DNA of 64,000 bases, from positions 1-64,000 of the forward strand of contig NZ_NPJA01000041.1 in NCBI RefSeq assembly GCF_002251295.1. Direction: 5' to 3'. The notes beneath the pieces were generated by a model that ran no database searches, was not told where the DNA came from, and was given only the letters and a program-made list of their open reading frames with translations. The stretch comes from Prevotella sp. P5-50. Its GTDB lineage: Bacteria; Bacteroidota; Bacteroidia; Bacteroidales; Bacteroidaceae. Each line of letters opens with the position of its first letter. The first letter of the stretch is position 1. Of this stretch, positions 14,721 to 23,444 are shown piece by piece. The position numbers and the translations under genes were made by a program.

Positions 14721-17345
14721 ATGAAACTCAAGTTCAGAATCAAATATGCGACATCATGGGGTGAACGTCTCTGTGTAGTTTTAAACTGTTGCAGCAAAGA
14801 CGGAACTGTGCGGCAGCATCACCTTGAAATGAAGACAGATGATGGTGAATGGTGGTTGTTGGAGACTTCAGTCTTGGAGTCGCGCCAACATCCTCTTTCC
14901 CATATCGTATATGCCTATCATGTGGAAGACTCCAAAGGTTGTGTACAACGTCGGGAATGGAATCTTGTAGCCCGTTGCTACCATTTCGATACTGCCAAAG
15001 ACTATGAGTTCTGCGACCAATGGCGTGACCGTCCGTTGCTTTATCATCTTTATACCGATGCTTGTGCGGTAACGCGGCACGAACCCTTGTGTCAAGAGGT
15101 TGAGGCTCGTGTGTTCCCTTTGTATCGTAAGACCTTGATGTTTCGTGTCTCTGCTCCCCAGTTGCGTTTAGGGCAGTCGGTAGCACTTTGTGGCAGCCAC
15201 CCTTCCATGGGAAGCTGGAATCCCAGTCGTTTCCTGCGTATGGAATATGTGGGTCAGCATGAATGGATGTTGACCATCAATGCTGTCGGCATGTTTCTGC
15301 CTTTGGAATACAAATATATCGTGGTAGATGATGCCACCAATAGTATCGTTAGTTGGGAAGAAGGAGATAACCGCCAGGTAGAGCAGACGGAGTTGGTGGA
15401 TGGTCAAGTCTATGTGATGTATGGTGAACAGTTGCGGTTGCCCGAAAAACTATGGCGTGCCGCAGGAGTTGCCATACCTGTTGCCGCCTTGCGTAGCGAA
15501 CACTCTTATGGCGTGGGTGATTTTGGCGATTTGAAACATTTTATGGATTGGGTGGCACGTACCGGAATGAATGTTGTACAACTGTTGCCAGTATTTGATA
15601 CTACAACCAATCATCATGCTCCAGACGCCTGCCCGTATAAACCGATTAGCGGTTTTGCCCTTCATCCACATTATATAGATCTTGATGCTGCAGGAACGCT
15701 CCGTTCAAAAACCGCCATGACGCAGTTTATGCGCCGCCGCCAGGAACTTAATGCGCAAGCCACAGTTGATTACGAAGCCGTGGATTGTGTAAAGACAGAC
15801 TATCTCCGTCAACTCTTTGCTGAGCAAGGCAAGCGAACGCTTTCTACAGCCTCTTGTCAGGCATTTGTGGCAAGTGCGAGTGAGTGGCTCAAGCCCTATG
15901 CCGACTATCGTGGTGAACCTTACGATTATGTTTGCTATGTGCAGTATCTGTTGCATAGCCAATTGAAAGCAGCAGCCGATTATGGCCGTGCCAAAGGTGT
16001 TGTCTTGAAAGGAGACCTTCCTCTCGGTATGCATCGTGAGAGTGTAGATGTCAGACAATATCCAGAGCTGTTTCGTTTGGACGGACAAATGGGAGTGTCG
16101 CCAGACCATTCTACTACGAAGGGGCAGAACTGGCAGTCGCCTACTTATCAATGGACCACAGACGGAGATTCGCGTCAACATCATATTGAAGAATGGTTGC
16201 AGAAGCGCCTCCGTCACCTGACGCAATATTTCGGAGCCATCAAGTTAGACCATATCGTAGGCTATTTCTGCCAATGGGAATTGCCAGATGATGCCGTTGA
16301 TGCCCGATTAGGACATTATATTCCCTCGTTGCCTCTGACTGTTGATGAGATAGAATATTTTGGACTTCATTTCCGTCACGATCTTTTTACCCGTCCTTTC
16401 ATCAACGATCATATTATCGGTCAAACGTTTGGTATTCATGCAGACTATGTTCGCGAACATTACTTGAACGCTTTGGCCTATCAACTCTATGAACTCAAGC
16501 CAGAGTTTAATACCCAACGTAAAGTTGTGCAGGCATTCTGTGGCAGAAACGATGAGAACAGCCTATGGATTCGTGACGGACTGTTGCGCTTGATCGCCAA
16601 TGTGCTTTTTGTCGAGGACCATGATCAGAAAGAAATGTATCATCCTCGGATGCAGGCCGTAGAAGAACCCGTTTTCGATGCCCTTAATGCCGATGAGAAA
16701 GAAGCCTATCTGCGACTCTATTACAATTATTTTCGTCAACGCCATTCCTTCTATTGGGGACAATTGGCAACTCGCCGACTTGCTGAACTGTCTGACCATT
16801 GCCGGATGTTGGTATGTGGTGATGATCTTGGTCAACAGCCCGAAAGCGTGTCGTCAGTACTCGATACCTTGCGCTTTCTCTCGCTTGAAGTGCAACAGAT
16901 GCCCAAACAGCATGGGCTGGAATTTGCCCATCTCGAAGCCAATCCCTATCGTTCGGTAGTCACCATTTCTACTCCCGACATGGCTCCGTTACGACTATGG
17001 TGGCAGGACAATCCCGAACGTCGCCAACGCTACTATATCACCATGTTGCAGAAAGAGGGTAGGGCTCCCGAACAGTTGCCAGCCTTCTTGGCAGAAGAGA
17101 TTATAGCCCGCCACCTTTATTGTCCTTCGATGCTTTGCATCTTGCAACTACAGGATTGGCTTGCTATGGATGGCGAACTCCGTCGTTCGCGTCCGCAGGA
17201 TGAGCGCATCAATACACCATCAGATCCGTCTCATTGTTGGAACTATCGTATGCCCATCACCATCGATCAGTTGCTTCAAGCCGATAGGCTGAATGATAAA
17301 ATCCTGACCATGGTGAAACGTAGCCATCGTTACAATCCTGAATAA
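14721..17345 (+). CDS. malQ: 4-alpha-glucanotransferase (GH77, DPE2-like) with substituted catalytic-region residues
   Basis: 874 residues from ATG 14721; a TTG at 14697 would add eight residues but overlaps the promoter-like TAACTTTG at 14692-14699. Two N-terminal starch-binding CBM20-like domains (second around SVALCGSHPSMGSWNPS) precede a GH77 barrel, the DPE2 architecture for transferring glucans. Visible GH77 motifs: GDLPLGMHRESVD, GQNWQSPTYQW, and the nucleophile region IKLDHIVGYF. The acid/base region reads VCGDDLGQ where family members normally have G/A-E-DLG, and the stabiliser region reads STPDMAPLRLWW where H-D is usual. Activity may be altered. Expected role: cytoplasmic maltodextrin/glycogen metabolism. 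The gene heads a plus-strand run with a HAD phosphatase 30 bp downstream. Confidence 0.9.
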   Translation: MKLKFRIKYATSWGERLCVVLNCCSKDGTVRQHHLEMKTDDGEWWLLETSVLESRQHPLSHIVYAYHVEDSKGCVQRREWNLVARCYHFDTAKDYEFCDQWRDRPLLYHLYTDACAVTRHEPLCQEVEARVFPLYRKTLMFRVSAPQLRLGQSVALCGSHPSMGSWNPSRFLRMEYVGQHEWMLTINAVGMFLPLEYKYIVVDDATNSIVSWEEGDNRQVEQTELVDGQVYVMYGEQLRLPEKLWRAAGVAIPVAALRSEHSYGVGDFGDLKHFMDWVARTGMNVVQLLPVFDTTTNHHAPDACPYKPISGFALHPHYIDLDAAGTLRSKTAMTQFMRRRQELNAQATVDYEAVDCVKTDYLRQLFAEQGKRTLSTASCQAFVASASEWLKPYADYRGEPYDYVCYVQYLLHSQLKAAADYGRAKGVVLKGDLPLGMHRESVDVRQYPELFRLDGQMGVSPDHSTTKGQNWQSPTYQWTTDGDSRQHHIEEWLQKRLRHLTQYFGAIKLDHIVGYFCQWELPDDAVDARLGHYIPSLPLTVDEIEYFGLHFRHDLFTRPFINDHIIGQTFGIHADYVREHYLNALAYQLYELKPEFNTQRKVVQAFCGRNDENSLWIRDGLLRLIANVLFVEDHDQKEMYHPRMQAVEEPVFDALNADEKEAYLRLYYNYFRQRHSFYWGQLATRRLAELSDHCRMLVCGDDLGQQPESVSSVLDTLRFLSLEVQQMPKQHGLEFAHLEANPYRSVVTISTPDMAPLRLWWQDNPERRQRYYITMLQKEGRAPEQLPAFLAEEIIARHLYCPSMLCILQLQDWLAMDGELRRSRPQDERINTPSDPSHCWNYRMPITIDQLLQADRLNDKILTMVKRSHRYNPE

Positions 17346-17375
17346 TATCGTTATATCCCTGAATAATCAAAGAAT

Positions 17376-18026
17376 ATGAAACAGTATAAAACATATATTT
17401 TCGACCTTGACGGCACTTTGCTCAACACGTTGAATGATCTTGCCGCCTCTACCAATTATGCACTCCGACAATTCGCTATGCCCGAACACGACATAGATTC
17501 CATTCGCCGCTTCGTAGGTAATGGTGTCCGTTTGTTGATGGAGCGTGCCATACCAGATGGAGCCCGCAATCCACAGTTTGAGGAATGTTTTGCCACATTC
17601 CGCAAGCATTATATGGAACATTCACTCGACACCACAGTACCTTACGAGGGAATATCCGCTCTTATCCATGCGCTTAGCCAACGAGGCAATAACATGGCTG
17701 TGGTGAGCAATAAGTTCTATGCTGCTACCCGTGAGTTGGTGGCTCATTTCTTTCCAGAGATTCCTGTGGCTGTAGGAGAACATGAGGCAGAAGGCATTCG
17801 TAAGAAACCAGCTCCTGATACGGTAGAAGAAGCACTCCGCCTGCTGGGTGTCGGCAAAGACGATGCTGTGTATGTAGGTGATAGTGATGTGGATCTTGCA
17901 ACCGCTCGCAATAGCGGTTTGCCTTGTATTAGTGTGCTGTGGGGATTCCGCGATCGTGATTTCCTCATAGAACATGGTGCTACTACGTTTGTCAATCATC
18001 CAATGGAAATAATAGCAGAAGACTAA
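17376..18026 (+). CDS. HAD-superfamily hydrolase, phosphoglycolate phosphatase-like
   Basis: 216 residues. Motif I FDLDGTLLNTLNDLAAS, motif II VSNKF, Lys of motif III in RKKPAPDTVEEAL, motif IV YVGDSDVDLATARNSG: all catalytic residues present, with the alpha-helical cap between motifs I and II typical of Gph/PGMB enzymes. The substrate is undefined; phosphoglycolate or a sugar phosphate are both plausible, the latter given the glucanotransferase 30 bp upstream. The RluA gene follows after 12 bp. Confidence 0.85.
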   Translation: MKQYKTYIFDLDGTLLNTLNDLAASTNYALRQFAMPEHDIDSIRRFVGNGVRLLMERAIPDGARNPQFEECFATFRKHYMEHSLDTTVPYEGISALIHALSQRGNNMAVVSNKFYAATRELVAHFFPEIPVAVGEHEAEGIRKKPAPDTVEEALRLLGVGKDDAVYVGDSDVDLATARNSGLPCISVLWGFRDRDFLIEHGATTFVNHPMEIIAED

Positions 18027-18038
18027 TCCCACATTCCC

Positions 18039-18728
18039 ATGCAAGTAGTTTACGAAGACAACCATATTATTGTCGTTTATAAGGAAAGCGGCGAGATCGT
18101 TCAAGGTGACAAAACGGGTGATACTCCATTGGCAGAAACCGTAAAAGCCTATATCAAGGAGAAATACCAGAAGCCAGGAGCCGTATTTCTTGGCGTGGTC
18201 CATCGTCTTGACCGTCCTGTTAGCGGATTGGTGGTGTTTGCCCGTACTTCTAAAGCGCTATCACGACTTAACGAAATGTTTCGCAAGGGTGAGGTTCATA
18301 AAACCTATTGGGCTTTGGTTCAACCTTCAGGCAATCCTGTGACTTCCAACACTTTTGTTACCGCCACCCATTGGCTGACTCGCAATGAGAAGCAAAACAA
18401 ATCGTATGCCTACGATCGTGAGGTAGCCGGTTCGAAGAAGGCTGTCTTACGCTACCGTACCATCGGTCAGACCGAACGTTATCAGCTGGTAGAAGTGGAG
18501 TTGCTGACAGGACGTCATCATCAGATACGCTGCCAGTTGTCCACCTTGGGGATGCCTATCCGCGGAGACTTGAAATATGGTGCAAAGCGTAGTAATCCAG
18601 ATGGAAGCATCTCGTTGTTGTCTCATCATGTGGAATTTATCCATCCTGTGTCAAAACAGAAAATAGTCCTCGACTCTCCATTACCAGACGATAAAATCTG
18701 GCATAATATTGCATTTCTCGACAAATAG
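18039..18728 (+). CDS. RluA-family pseudouridine synthase
   Basis: 229 residues. The catalytic motif GVVHRLDRPVSGLVVFARTS contains the Asp that attacks uridine. Also present are the conserved KTYWALV and ELLTGRHHQIRCQLSTLGMP. There is no S4 domain, so it is the short RluA type acting on rRNA or tRNA; the exact site cannot be told. It forms a compact cluster with the HAD hydrolase. Confidence 0.9.
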   Translation: MQVVYEDNHIIVVYKESGEIVQGDKTGDTPLAETVKAYIKEKYQKPGAVFLGVVHRLDRPVSGLVVFARTSKALSRLNEMFRKGEVHKTYWALVQPSGNPVTSNTFVTATHWLTRNEKQNKSYAYDREVAGSKKAVLRYRTIGQTERYQLVEVELLTGRHHQIRCQLSTLGMPIRGDLKYGAKRSNPDGSISLLSHHVEFIHPVSKQKIVLDSPLPDDKIWHNIAFLDK

Positions 18729-18729
18729 C

Positions 18730-18760
18730 CTTGTAGTTCAGAATATTTCGCTTATTTTTG
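18730..18760 (+). promoter_or_regulatory. Candidate promoter of the tamB-tamL operon
   Basis: TATTTTTG (18753-18760) matches TAnnTTTG, and CTTG at 18730-18733 is a three-of-four -33 box at the standard 19-bp spacing. The tamB ATG follows 25 bp later. Confidence 0.5.
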
Positions 18761-18785
18761 CACTACATTTTGTAAAGAACCATAT

Positions 18786-21700
18786 ATGAAGAAAGCACTT
18801 TGGTGGATCATGGGCATTCTATTGAGCCCCATCCTGTTGTTTCTTATCTTGACCGTATTGATTTATCTGCCGCCTGTTCAAAATTGGGTGGTGGACAAGG
18901 TTGCGCAGGTTGCTTCGGAAAAGACGGGCCTCACCATTACTATTGACCACGTGAACCTTTCCTTCCCCCTTGATCTCGGAGTTGATGGCATGCAGGTGGT
19001 TCAAATAGATTCTGTTACCGGACGTCCAGACACGTTGATGCGTGTTGATCGCACGGTGGTGGATGTGCAACTTTTGCCGTTGATAGACAACCGTGTGGTG
19101 ATCAGTCAATTGGAAATCAATCGTGCGCAAGTCAATACCTTGGGAATGATAGCCGCAGCCCGTGTGAAGGGCGAAATTGGGCGATTCTCCGTCACCAGTC
19201 GGGGTATAGACCTTGATGATGAGACTATGGAACTGAATGGCGCCAGACTGGAAGACGGCCGGTTGGATATCGCTCTTAACGATAGTGTTCCAGAGGACAC
19301 GACGACCTCTGAAAACCGTTGGAAAATCATGGCAGACAGTATTGTTGTCCACCAGACTTCGGTAGCCTTTCATATGCCCGGAGATACTATGAGTGTGGAT
19401 GCCCACCTTGGACATCTTTGTGTGCGTCAGGCAGATATCGACCTGGGCACACAAACCTATATGGTGCAATCGGTTGACTGGGCGAAGGGAAGTCTGCATT
19501 ACGACCTGAATTTCGAACCTGTTGTCGATGGACTTGATTACAACCATTTGGCCCTCGACCAGATACATATCGGAATAGACAGCATTTACTATCATGATCC
19601 AACGTTGCGAATGACCTTCCGCGAGTTGAAAGTCAAGGAAAAATGTGGCCTCGCCATTACAGAGATGAATGGCAGGATGGTGATGGCCAATGGCATGTTG
19701 CGGTTGCCATCATTCCGTTTGAAGACTCCCGATTCAGATCTTGATGTAGCCCTCGACCTTCCGTTCTCAATCATGGATGTCGGTTCGACGGAGAAACTTC
19801 GCTTGCGTCTGAATGCTCAGTTGGGAAAACAAGACCTGATGCGCTTCATGGGCATGATGCCTCAGAGTTTCCAGCGACAATGGCCCAACAGTCCGCTTAC
19901 TGTAAAAGGAGTGCTTTCGGGTAATATGATGTACATGGATTTTTCCGGTATTGACGTATCGCTTCCGACCGCCTTCCATGCCAAGGCAACAGGTTTTGTA
20001 GCCAATCTCAATACTCCCGCCCAGCTACGCTCCAAAATCCGTTTCCAGGCAGAGACGGGAAATATAGGCTTTATTACCGGTTTGTTGCCTAAGGCAATCC
20101 AACGTAATTACCGCATCCCCAATGGTATTAGAGCCAACGGCTTGTTAGAGGCAGATGCAGCCCGTTATGCAGCCGATGTCACCCTCCGTGAGGGTCGGGG
20201 AACTGTCAAGGCGAAAGGTGCGTTGAATGCCAATAATATGTCCTATTCGGCAAATCTGCAGGTGCGCCAACTCAACCTTCACCACTTCATGCCTCATGAC
20301 TCCATTTATACGTTGTCAGCCGATGTCCAGGTGAAAGGTCATGGTACCGATTTCTTCTCACCACGCACTATGGCGCAGGCAGAGGTGCAGTTGCATAGCC
20401 TGGGATATGGTTCTTGGACTCTCGATAAGGCACAGGCCACGCTTGACTTGCGCCATGGCGTAGCCCATGTTGAGGTGGACAGCCGAAACCAGTTGGCTAC
20501 GGGTATTGTCACGCTCGATGCGTTGATGAATAAAAAACGTCTTCAAGCCACTCTGACAACCGACCTGCAGCGTCTGGACCTTTTCCATTTGCGCATGGTC
20601 GATAATCCTCTTGTGATAGGTCTCTGTGGACATATTGATGCCAGCAGTAATCTGCAAACCACGCATTATGTGAATGGTATTTTCAACGACCTTACCATCC
20701 GCGACTCCTCTCGTGTCTATCGTCCTCGCGACATCACCCTTTTTGCCAATCTCAATCCCGATACTACAGAAGCCCGTTTGGAATGTGGCGACCTCAACTT
20801 AAAACTTAACGCTTCAGGTAGTTATGAGCACTTGATAGCCTCGCTGACACAGGTTTCCGATTCGATTATATCGCAGATGGAGCATAAGGTTATCGATCAG
20901 TCAGCCATACGCAGTCTGTTGCCTGTTATGCGTCTTCATGTGGAGAGTCAGAGCGACAACCCCATAGCCAATCTGTTGCGTACAGGTCAACATATCGACT
21001 ACAAGAATTTGCATTTAGATTTGGAGACTTCGCCTCAAAAAGGCATCAACGGCGATGGTTATATCCATTCGTTAGTCTATGATGGTACGCGTCTGGATAC
21101 CATCAATTTGAAACTCCTACAGTATAAAGACCAGTTGGCATTCCATGGACAGGTTCGCAATAATAAGCGCAACCCGCAGTTTGTATTCAATACCTTGTTT
21201 AATGGTGTTGTTCAGGAGCGTGGTGCCTCGGTAGGTCTGCGTTTCTATGACGACAAAAACCAGTTGGGCTTGCGTCTTGGAGCCAAGGCAGAGATGGTGG
21301 ATAGCGGCATTAGTATCCATCTCTTGCCCGATCGTCCTACTTTGGGATATAAGGAGTTTTCGCTGAATAAAGACAACTATATATTCCTTGGAGCCAACAA
21401 TAAGGTGAAGGCCGATATCAATCTTGTTGCCGATGATGGCACGGGTGTGAAGGTCTATTCTACAGAGAGTGATCCTGATGCGTTGCAAGACATTACGGTC
21501 AGCATGAACCGCTTCAACCTTGCCAGCATCACAGCCGTTCTTCCCTATGTTCCTCGTTTGGGCGGTTTGATGGAAGGCGACTATCATGTGGTGCAACACT
21601 CTTCCGGTCGTTTCTCTGTCGTGGGAAGTGTGGCTGTTAGCGACATGGCTTATGAGGGTTGTAAATGGGGCGATATAAGTTCCGAAATCATATATCTGCA

Positions 21701-23435
21701 GAAAGAAGACGATGCCCATGCCGTTGAGGCGCGTCTGATGAAAGACGACGAGGAGATCGGCGTATTGTCAGGAACCTATTATAATGCCGGTGAAGGTTCG
21801 CTCGATGCTGTATTGCAGTTGCAACGTCTGCCACTCGAACTGGTTAATGGTTTCGTACCCAACCAGATTGCCGGTCTTGAGGGTTTCGCAGAAGGGGAAC
21901 TGACGATAAAGGGTCCTCTCAACAAACCCCAGGTGAATGGAGAGTTGATGCTTGAGAACTCCTATCTTGTCAGCGTGCCCTACGGCATGAAATTGCGCTT
22001 CGACGACGACCCTGTGCGTATCGTAGGCTCCAACCTGTTGCTTGAGAATTTTAACGTCTATGCCCATAACGACAATCCGTTGACCATCATGGGAAACGTC
22101 AATTTCTCAGACCTTGACCAAATCACGGTTGATATGCGTATGAGAGCCGCCAACTATCAGATTATTGATGCCAAGGAGAATAGTAGGAGTGAGGCGTATG
22201 GTAAAGCCTTTGTCAATTTCATGGGTCGCATGAATGGCGAACTCTCCAATCTCACGATGCGTGGAAAACTTGACGTACTTGGTTCTACAGATATGCGTTA
22301 CATTCTGCGTGACTCGCCACTCTCTACCGACAACCAACTTGACGAACTGGTGAAGTTTACAGACTTTAGCGATACAACGCAGACCGTGGTGAATCGCCCA
22401 GACCTGGCAGGCTTCAATATGAATCTGACGATGGAAGTATCGAAAGGCGCACACGTGATAGCCTATCTTAATGCCGACCATTCCAACTATGTTGACTTGA
22501 TGGGTGGCGGCACGTTGCGCATGACCTATAATCCAGCCGACAATCTGCAACTGACGGGTAAATACACCTTGAGTAATGGTGAGATGAAATACTCGTTGCC
22601 CGTTATTCCACTCAAGACTTTTGTTATCCAGGATGGATCGTATATTGAGTTTACGGGCGACATGATGAATCCCACTCTTCATATCACGGCAACAGAAGCA
22701 ACCAAGGCTACCGTGACGGGAAGTAATGGAGTGGGTAGGAGCGTGGACTTCACTTGTGGTGTTATCATCACCCGTACGCTCAACGATATGGGTCTTGAGT
22801 TTACCCTTGATGCGCCTGAAGACATGCAGCTTCATAGTGAGTTGCAGGCCATGAGTGTGGAACGTCGTGGCAAACTTGCCGTTTCCATGCTCACCACGGG
22901 TATGTATCTCTCTGAAGGTAATACAAATGCTTTCTCGATGAACTCAGCCCTCAGCTCGTTCCTCAATTCCGAAATCAACCAGATTACAGGTAATGCCTTG
23001 CGCACCCTTGATCTCTCCTTCGGTCTTGATAATTCTACAGATGCCGCAGGAAATATGCATACAGACTACTCGTTTAAGTTTGCCAAGCGCTTCTGGAACA
23101 ACCGCCTCAAAGTGGTAGTGGGCGGCAAGGTGTCGTCGGGTAGTGAGTATCAGAATGGTACAGAGTCAGTATTTGACAATGTGACGTTGGAATATCGGTT
23201 GGACGACAGCGCCAATAAATACGTGACCTTCTTCTATGATAATAATGCCTATGACTGGCTTGACGGTTACACCCAGAAGTATGGCGCAGGATTCGTATGG
23301 AGGCGCACCTTGCAGACCTTCAGCGATATCATCCGGTTCCGTAGTGGCAATACGCCCCTATATGTTCCACCAACGCCTATGCGTACCGATAGCCTGAAGC
23401 GTGATAGCGTGAGGGTGGTGAAGCTTAACAAATAA
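18786..23435 (+). CDS. tamB: TamB-like translocation and assembly module protein
   Basis: 1,549 residues. An N-terminal inner-membrane anchor (LLSPILLFLILTVLIYLPP, about residues 12-30) is followed by an AsmA-like start (VQNWVVDKVAQVASEKTGLT) and a very long beta-rich body. A C-terminal DUF490 domain runs from around residue 1,100 to 1,490 (for example YTLSNGEMKYSLPVIPLKTF and LNSEINQITGNALRTLDLSF). TamB bridges the periplasm and takes part in outer-membrane protein insertion or lipid transport. The BamA-like lipoprotein TamL follows after 9 bp, the usual partner in Bacteroidetes. Confidence 0.93.
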   Translation: MKKALWWIMGILLSPILLFLILTVLIYLPPVQNWVVDKVAQVASEKTGLTITIDHVNLSFPLDLGVDGMQVVQIDSVTGRPDTLMRVDRTVVDVQLLPLIDNRVVISQLEINRAQVNTLGMIAAARVKGEIGRFSVTSRGIDLDDETMELNGARLEDGRLDIALNDSVPEDTTTSENRWKIMADSIVVHQTSVAFHMPGDTMSVDAHLGHLCVRQADIDLGTQTYMVQSVDWAKGSLHYDLNFEPVVDGLDYNHLALDQIHIGIDSIYYHDPTLRMTFRELKVKEKCGLAITEMNGRMVMANGMLRLPSFRLKTPDSDLDVALDLPFSIMDVGSTEKLRLRLNAQLGKQDLMRFMGMMPQSFQRQWPNSPLTVKGVLSGNMMYMDFSGIDVSLPTAFHAKATGFVANLNTPAQLRSKIRFQAETGNIGFITGLLPKAIQRNYRIPNGIRANGLLEADAARYAADVTLREGRGTVKAKGALNANNMSYSANLQVRQLNLHHFMPHDSIYTLSADVQVKGHGTDFFSPRTMAQAEVQLHSLGYGSWTLDKAQATLDLRHGVAHVEVDSRNQLATGIVTLDALMNKKRLQATLTTDLQRLDLFHLRMVDNPLVIGLCGHIDASSNLQTTHYVNGIFNDLTIRDSSRVYRPRDITLFANLNPDTTEARLECGDLNLKLNASGSYEHLIASLTQVSDSIISQMEHKVIDQSAIRSLLPVMRLHVESQSDNPIANLLRTGQHIDYKNLHLDLETSPQKGINGDGYIHSLVYDGTRLDTINLKLLQYKDQLAFHGQVRNNKRNPQFVFNTLFNGVVQERGASVGLRFYDDKNQLGLRLGAKAEMVDSGISIHLLPDRPTLGYKEFSLNKDNYIFLGANNKVKADINLVADDGTGVKVYSTESDPDALQDITVSMNRFNLASITAVLPYVPRLGGLMEGDYHVVQHSSGRFSVVGSVAVSDMAYEGCKWGDISSEIIYLQKEDDAHAVEARLMKDDEEIGVLSGTYYNAGEGSLDAVLQLQRLPLELVNGFVPNQIAGLEGFAEGELTIKGPLNKPQVNGELMLENSYLVSVPYGMKLRFDDDPVRIVGSNLLLENFNVYAHNDNPLTIMGNVNFSDLDQITVDMRMRAANYQIIDAKENSRSEAYGKAFVNFMGRMNGELSNLTMRGKLDVLGSTDMRYILRDSPLSTDNQLDELVKFTDFSDTTQTVVNRPDLAGFNMNLTMEVSKGAHVIAYLNADHSNYVDLMGGGTLRMTYNPADNLQLTGKYTLSNGEMKYSLPVIPLKTFVIQDGSYIEFTGDMMNPTLHITATEATKATVTGSNGVGRSVDFTCGVIITRTLNDMGLEFTLDAPEDMQLHSELQAMSVERRGKLAVSMLTTGMYLSEGNTNAFSMNSALSSFLNSEINQITGNALRTLDLSFGLDNSTDAAGNMHTDYSFKFAKRFWNNRLKVVVGGKVSSGSEYQNGTESVFDNVTLEYRLDDSANKYVTFFYDNNAYDWLDGYTQKYGAGFVWRRTLQTFSDIIRFRSGNTPLYVPPTPMRTDSLKRDSVRVVKLNK

Positions 23436-23444
23436 TTCTCGATT

